Source: JBJSXF01 sp046086225 (GTDB taxonomy: Bacteria > Actinomycetota > Acidimicrobiia > IMCC26256 > PALSA-610). From it: a stretch of DNA of 31,020 nt. Location of the stretch: positions 1 to 31,020 of the forward strand of contig JBJSXF010000206.1 in assembly GCA_046086225.1 (NCBI GenBank), given 5' to 3'. Of this stretch, positions 29,395 through 31,020 are shown piece by piece; position 1 is the stretch's first letter, and the number at the start of each line of letters is the position of its first letter. The translations under genes and the position numbers were made by a program. The notes beneath the pieces were generated by a model that saw only the letters and a list, made by a program, of their open reading frames with translations, made no database searches and had not been told where the DNA came from.

Positions 29395-30975
29395 GTGGAG
29401 TTCAACCTCGCCGACCTCTTCGAACGCGTCGCCGACACGGTGCCCGACCGCACTGCGGTCGTCGCCGGGGACCGGCGCCTGACCTACGCCGAGCTCGACT
29501 CCCGAGCCAATCGCTTCGCCAACTACCTCCGTGATGTCGGGGTGAAGCCCGGCGCCCACGTCGGCATCTACTCGTTCAATCGGGCCGAATGGGTGGAGTC
29601 GATGCTCGGCTGCTTCAAGGCGCGGGCCGTGCCGATCAACGTGAACTACCGGTACGTCGTCGACGAGCTGCGGTACCTGTTCGACAATGCCGATCTCGTG
29701 GCGCTCGTGCACGAAGCCGAGTTCGGACCCCACATCGCGTCCGTCCGCCCGGCGGTCCCGAAGCTCGCACACCTCATCGAGCTCGCCGACGAATCCGGTG
29801 TGCGCACCGAGGGGCTCCCGACCGTGCCCTACGAGGAGGCGCTCGCCTCGGCTGCCCCCACTCGCGACGGCCTGCTCCCCCGCTCCCCCGACGACCTCTA
29901 CGTGCTCTACACCGGCGGCACCACCGGCATGCCGAAAGGCGTCATGTGGCGGGCCGAGGACATCTTCTTCGCCGCCATGGGCGGCGGGAACTACGGCGGA
30001 CCCGGGATCACGGCACCCGAGCGGATCACCGATCACATCAGCGAACACGTGAGCACGAGCATGGCCCTGGCGCCCCTCATGCACGGCAATGCGCAGTGGA
30101 CGGCGTTCGTCGCGCTCTTCGGCGGGAACACGATCGTGCTCAACACGAGCCGCCGTTTCGACGCGAACGAGATCTGGAGCCTCGTCGACCGCGAGCAGGT
30201 CAACGTCCTGTCGCTGGTCGGCGACGCCATGGCCCGTCCGCTCGTCGACGCGCTCGCCGACCGCCCCGCGCCGACATCCCTGTTCGCGCTCGTGTCCGGT
30301 GGGGCAATCCTCTCGCCGACGGTCAAGGCCGAACTCAACGTACGCGCCCCCCAGGTCGGGATCATCGACGCCTTCGGCGCGTCCGAGACCGGCGCGAACG
30401 GCGCGGTTGACGTCACCGAGGCTGGGCCGCGCTTTCGGATGAACGAGGCGACGACGGTGATCACGGAATCCGGCGAAGTCGCCGCGGTCGGCGAGGTCGG
30501 ACTCCTCGCCCGCCGGGGCCATGTGCCCGTCGGCTACTACAAGGACCCCGAGAAGACGGCAGCGACCTTCACCGTGCTCAACGGCGTCCGTTGGGCGATT
30601 CCCGGCGACCGGGCGGTGATCGAGGAGGACGGGCTCATCACGGTGCTCGGGCGCGGTTCGCAGTGCGTCAACACCGGCGGTGAGAAGGTGTTCCCCGAAG
30701 AGGTCGAGTCGGTCTGCAAGGCCCACCCGGCGGTGTTCGACGCGATTGTGGTCGGCGTGCCCGACGCCCGGTGGGGCGAAGCCGTCACCGCCGTCATCGC
30801 GCCCCGGGCGGGCGCAACCGTGACCCTCGACGACCTGGCCGAGCACTGCCGGACCGCGCTCGCCGCCTACAAGGTGCCACGGCACCTCGTGCTCGTGGAG
30901 GCGGTGAGTCGCACCCCCGCCGGCAAGCCCGACTACCGCTGGGCCAAAGCCACCGCCCTCGACTCGATCGGCTGA
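29395..30975 (+). CDS. Acyl-CoA synthetase (FadD type, ANL superfamily)
   Basis: Activates a carboxylic acid to its acyl-CoA through an acyl-AMP. The 526-residue protein has FNLADLFERVADTVPDRTAVV at the start, the P-loop-like YTGGTTGMPKGVMW near residue 172, the A5 region DAFGASETG, the hinge GDRAVIEEDGLITVLGR, VNTGGEKVFPEEVE, and the catalytic lysine in RTPAGKPDYRW close to the end. TGMPKGVMW and the overall style are closest to the mycobacterial FadD19/FadD17 group acting on steroid side chains or branched acids, but I cannot assign the substrate. GTG 29395 is set by the -10 box 7 bp upstream. It converges with an incomplete gene at the window edge. Confidence 0.93.
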   Translation: MEFNLADLFERVADTVPDRTAVVAGDRRLTYAELDSRANRFANYLRDVGVKPGAHVGIYSFNRAEWVESMLGCFKARAVPINVNYRYVVDELRYLFDNADLVALVHEAEFGPHIASVRPAVPKLAHLIELADESGVRTEGLPTVPYEEALASAAPTRDGLLPRSPDDLYVLYTGGTTGMPKGVMWRAEDIFFAAMGGGNYGGPGITAPERITDHISEHVSTSMALAPLMHGNAQWTAFVALFGGNTIVLNTSRRFDANEIWSLVDREQVNVLSLVGDAMARPLVDALADRPAPTSLFALVSGGAILSPTVKAELNVRAPQVGIIDAFGASETGANGAVDVTEAGPRFRMNEATTVITESGEVAAVGEVGLLARRGHVPVGYYKDPEKTAATFTVLNGVRWAIPGDRAVIEEDGLITVLGRGSQCVNTGGEKVFPEEVESVCKAHPAVFDAIVVGVPDARWGEAVTAVIAPRAGATVTLDDLAEHCRTALAAYKVPRHLVLVEAVSRTPAGKPDYRWAKATALDSIG

Positions 30976-30978
30976 ACG

Positions 30979-31020
30979 CTAGATCCGCACCTGGATCGCG
31001 CTCCGCGCCGCGAGCACGGG
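30979..31020 (-). CDS. C-terminal end of a minus-strand gene (partial)
   Basis: A TAG stop on the minus strand (30981-30979) follows thirteen open codons reading PVLAARSAIQVRI. The window ends there. This is enough to suggest a convergent gene but not to identify it; it could also be chance. Confidence 0.35.
   Translation of the reverse strand, partial: PVLAARSAIQVRI

Noticed and set aside
28969..30885. 638-codon minus-strand open frame across the acyl-CoA synthetase
   Set aside because: Antisense to a clear FadD-type gene. Its C-terminal part runs out of frame over the gamma-glutamyltransferase N-terminus, and no domain is visible; a frameshift of the latter gene is not needed because that gene is complete.
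30979..31015. GATCC-N6-GGATC as a terminator of the acyl-CoA synthetase gene
   Set aside because: The stem is only 5 bp, has no T-tract, and probably lies inside the convergent partial gene.

Overview
The window is GC-rich, densely coded chromosomal DNA with many GTG starts and 1-4 bp gene overlaps. The gene content points to Actinomycetota: a HelY helicase beside tatA/tatC, a DUF4193-type acidic zinc-ribbon protein, the gcvH - GarA-like FHA - MerR (FtsR-like) - bifunctional nuclease - second MerR block known from mycobacteria, and TAnnnT -10 boxes placed just upstream of start codons. A deep-branching class such as Acidimicrobiia is my guess; I see no marker that fixes it. I find no phage, IS, CRISPR, tRNA or rRNA, and no gene-free stretch longer than about 185 bp.

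Layout. 1-660 (+): the tail of one signal peptidase I gene followed by a complete second one. 665-1372 (-): a glycerophosphodiester phosphodiesterase. 1492-6935 (+): a zinc-ribbon protein, a small membrane protein, tatA, tatC, a three-helix membrane protein, helY and a truncated lipid-kinase-like protein. 6990-8591 (+): an unusual double-length ThyX-type protein. 8775-11760 (+): DUF4193 protein, apolipoprotein N-acyltransferase, an unknown protein and a GNAT. 11773-14641 (+): M3 oligoendopeptidase and a DapB-like oxidoreductase. 14652-16203 (+): a small zinc-finger protein, a DsbB-like quinone-linked thiol oxidase and a membrane-anchored thioredoxin, with overlapping ends. 16214-20295: accessory metabolism (MFS transporter, NTF2-like protein, Gfo/Idh/MocA dehydrogenase, SsuD-like flavin monooxygenase) in divergent and convergent pairs. 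20281-27772 (-): GNAT, gcvT, MerR, bifunctional nuclease, FtsR-like MerR, zinc-ribbon FHA protein, gcvH, a nucleotidyltransferase/phosphomannomutase-like fusion and a CDP-alcohol phosphatidyltransferase. 27792-29360 (-): gamma-glutamyltransferase. 29395-30975 (+): acyl-CoA synthetase. A few codons of a minus-strand gene end the window.

How the genes work together. Much of the first half is envelope biogenesis: signal peptidases, Tat export, lipoprotein acylation, and an extracytoplasmic disulfide/thioredoxin pair. The minus-strand block joins the glycine cleavage system (GcvT, GcvH) to a GarA-like FHA regulator and two MerR regulators. Hairpins and -10 boxes let it be split into likely transcription units: pgsA - nucleotidyltransferase; gcvH; FHA - ftsR-like - bfn; merR - gcvT - GNAT.

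Most notable observations: (i) leaderless or near-leaderless promoters as the rule, including a 21-bp bidirectional promoter with overlapping -10 boxes; (ii) a tandem ThyX protein whose two halves each keep a different part of the ThyX signature; (iii) two pseudo-enzyme candidates, a lipid-kinase-like protein without GGDGT and a phosphomannomutase domain without its phosphoserine; (iv) an inverted repeat in the promoter spacer of a MerR gene. I did not find a clearly new multi-gene system such as a defence island or biosynthetic cluster; the novelty candidates are single proteins and promoter architecture.
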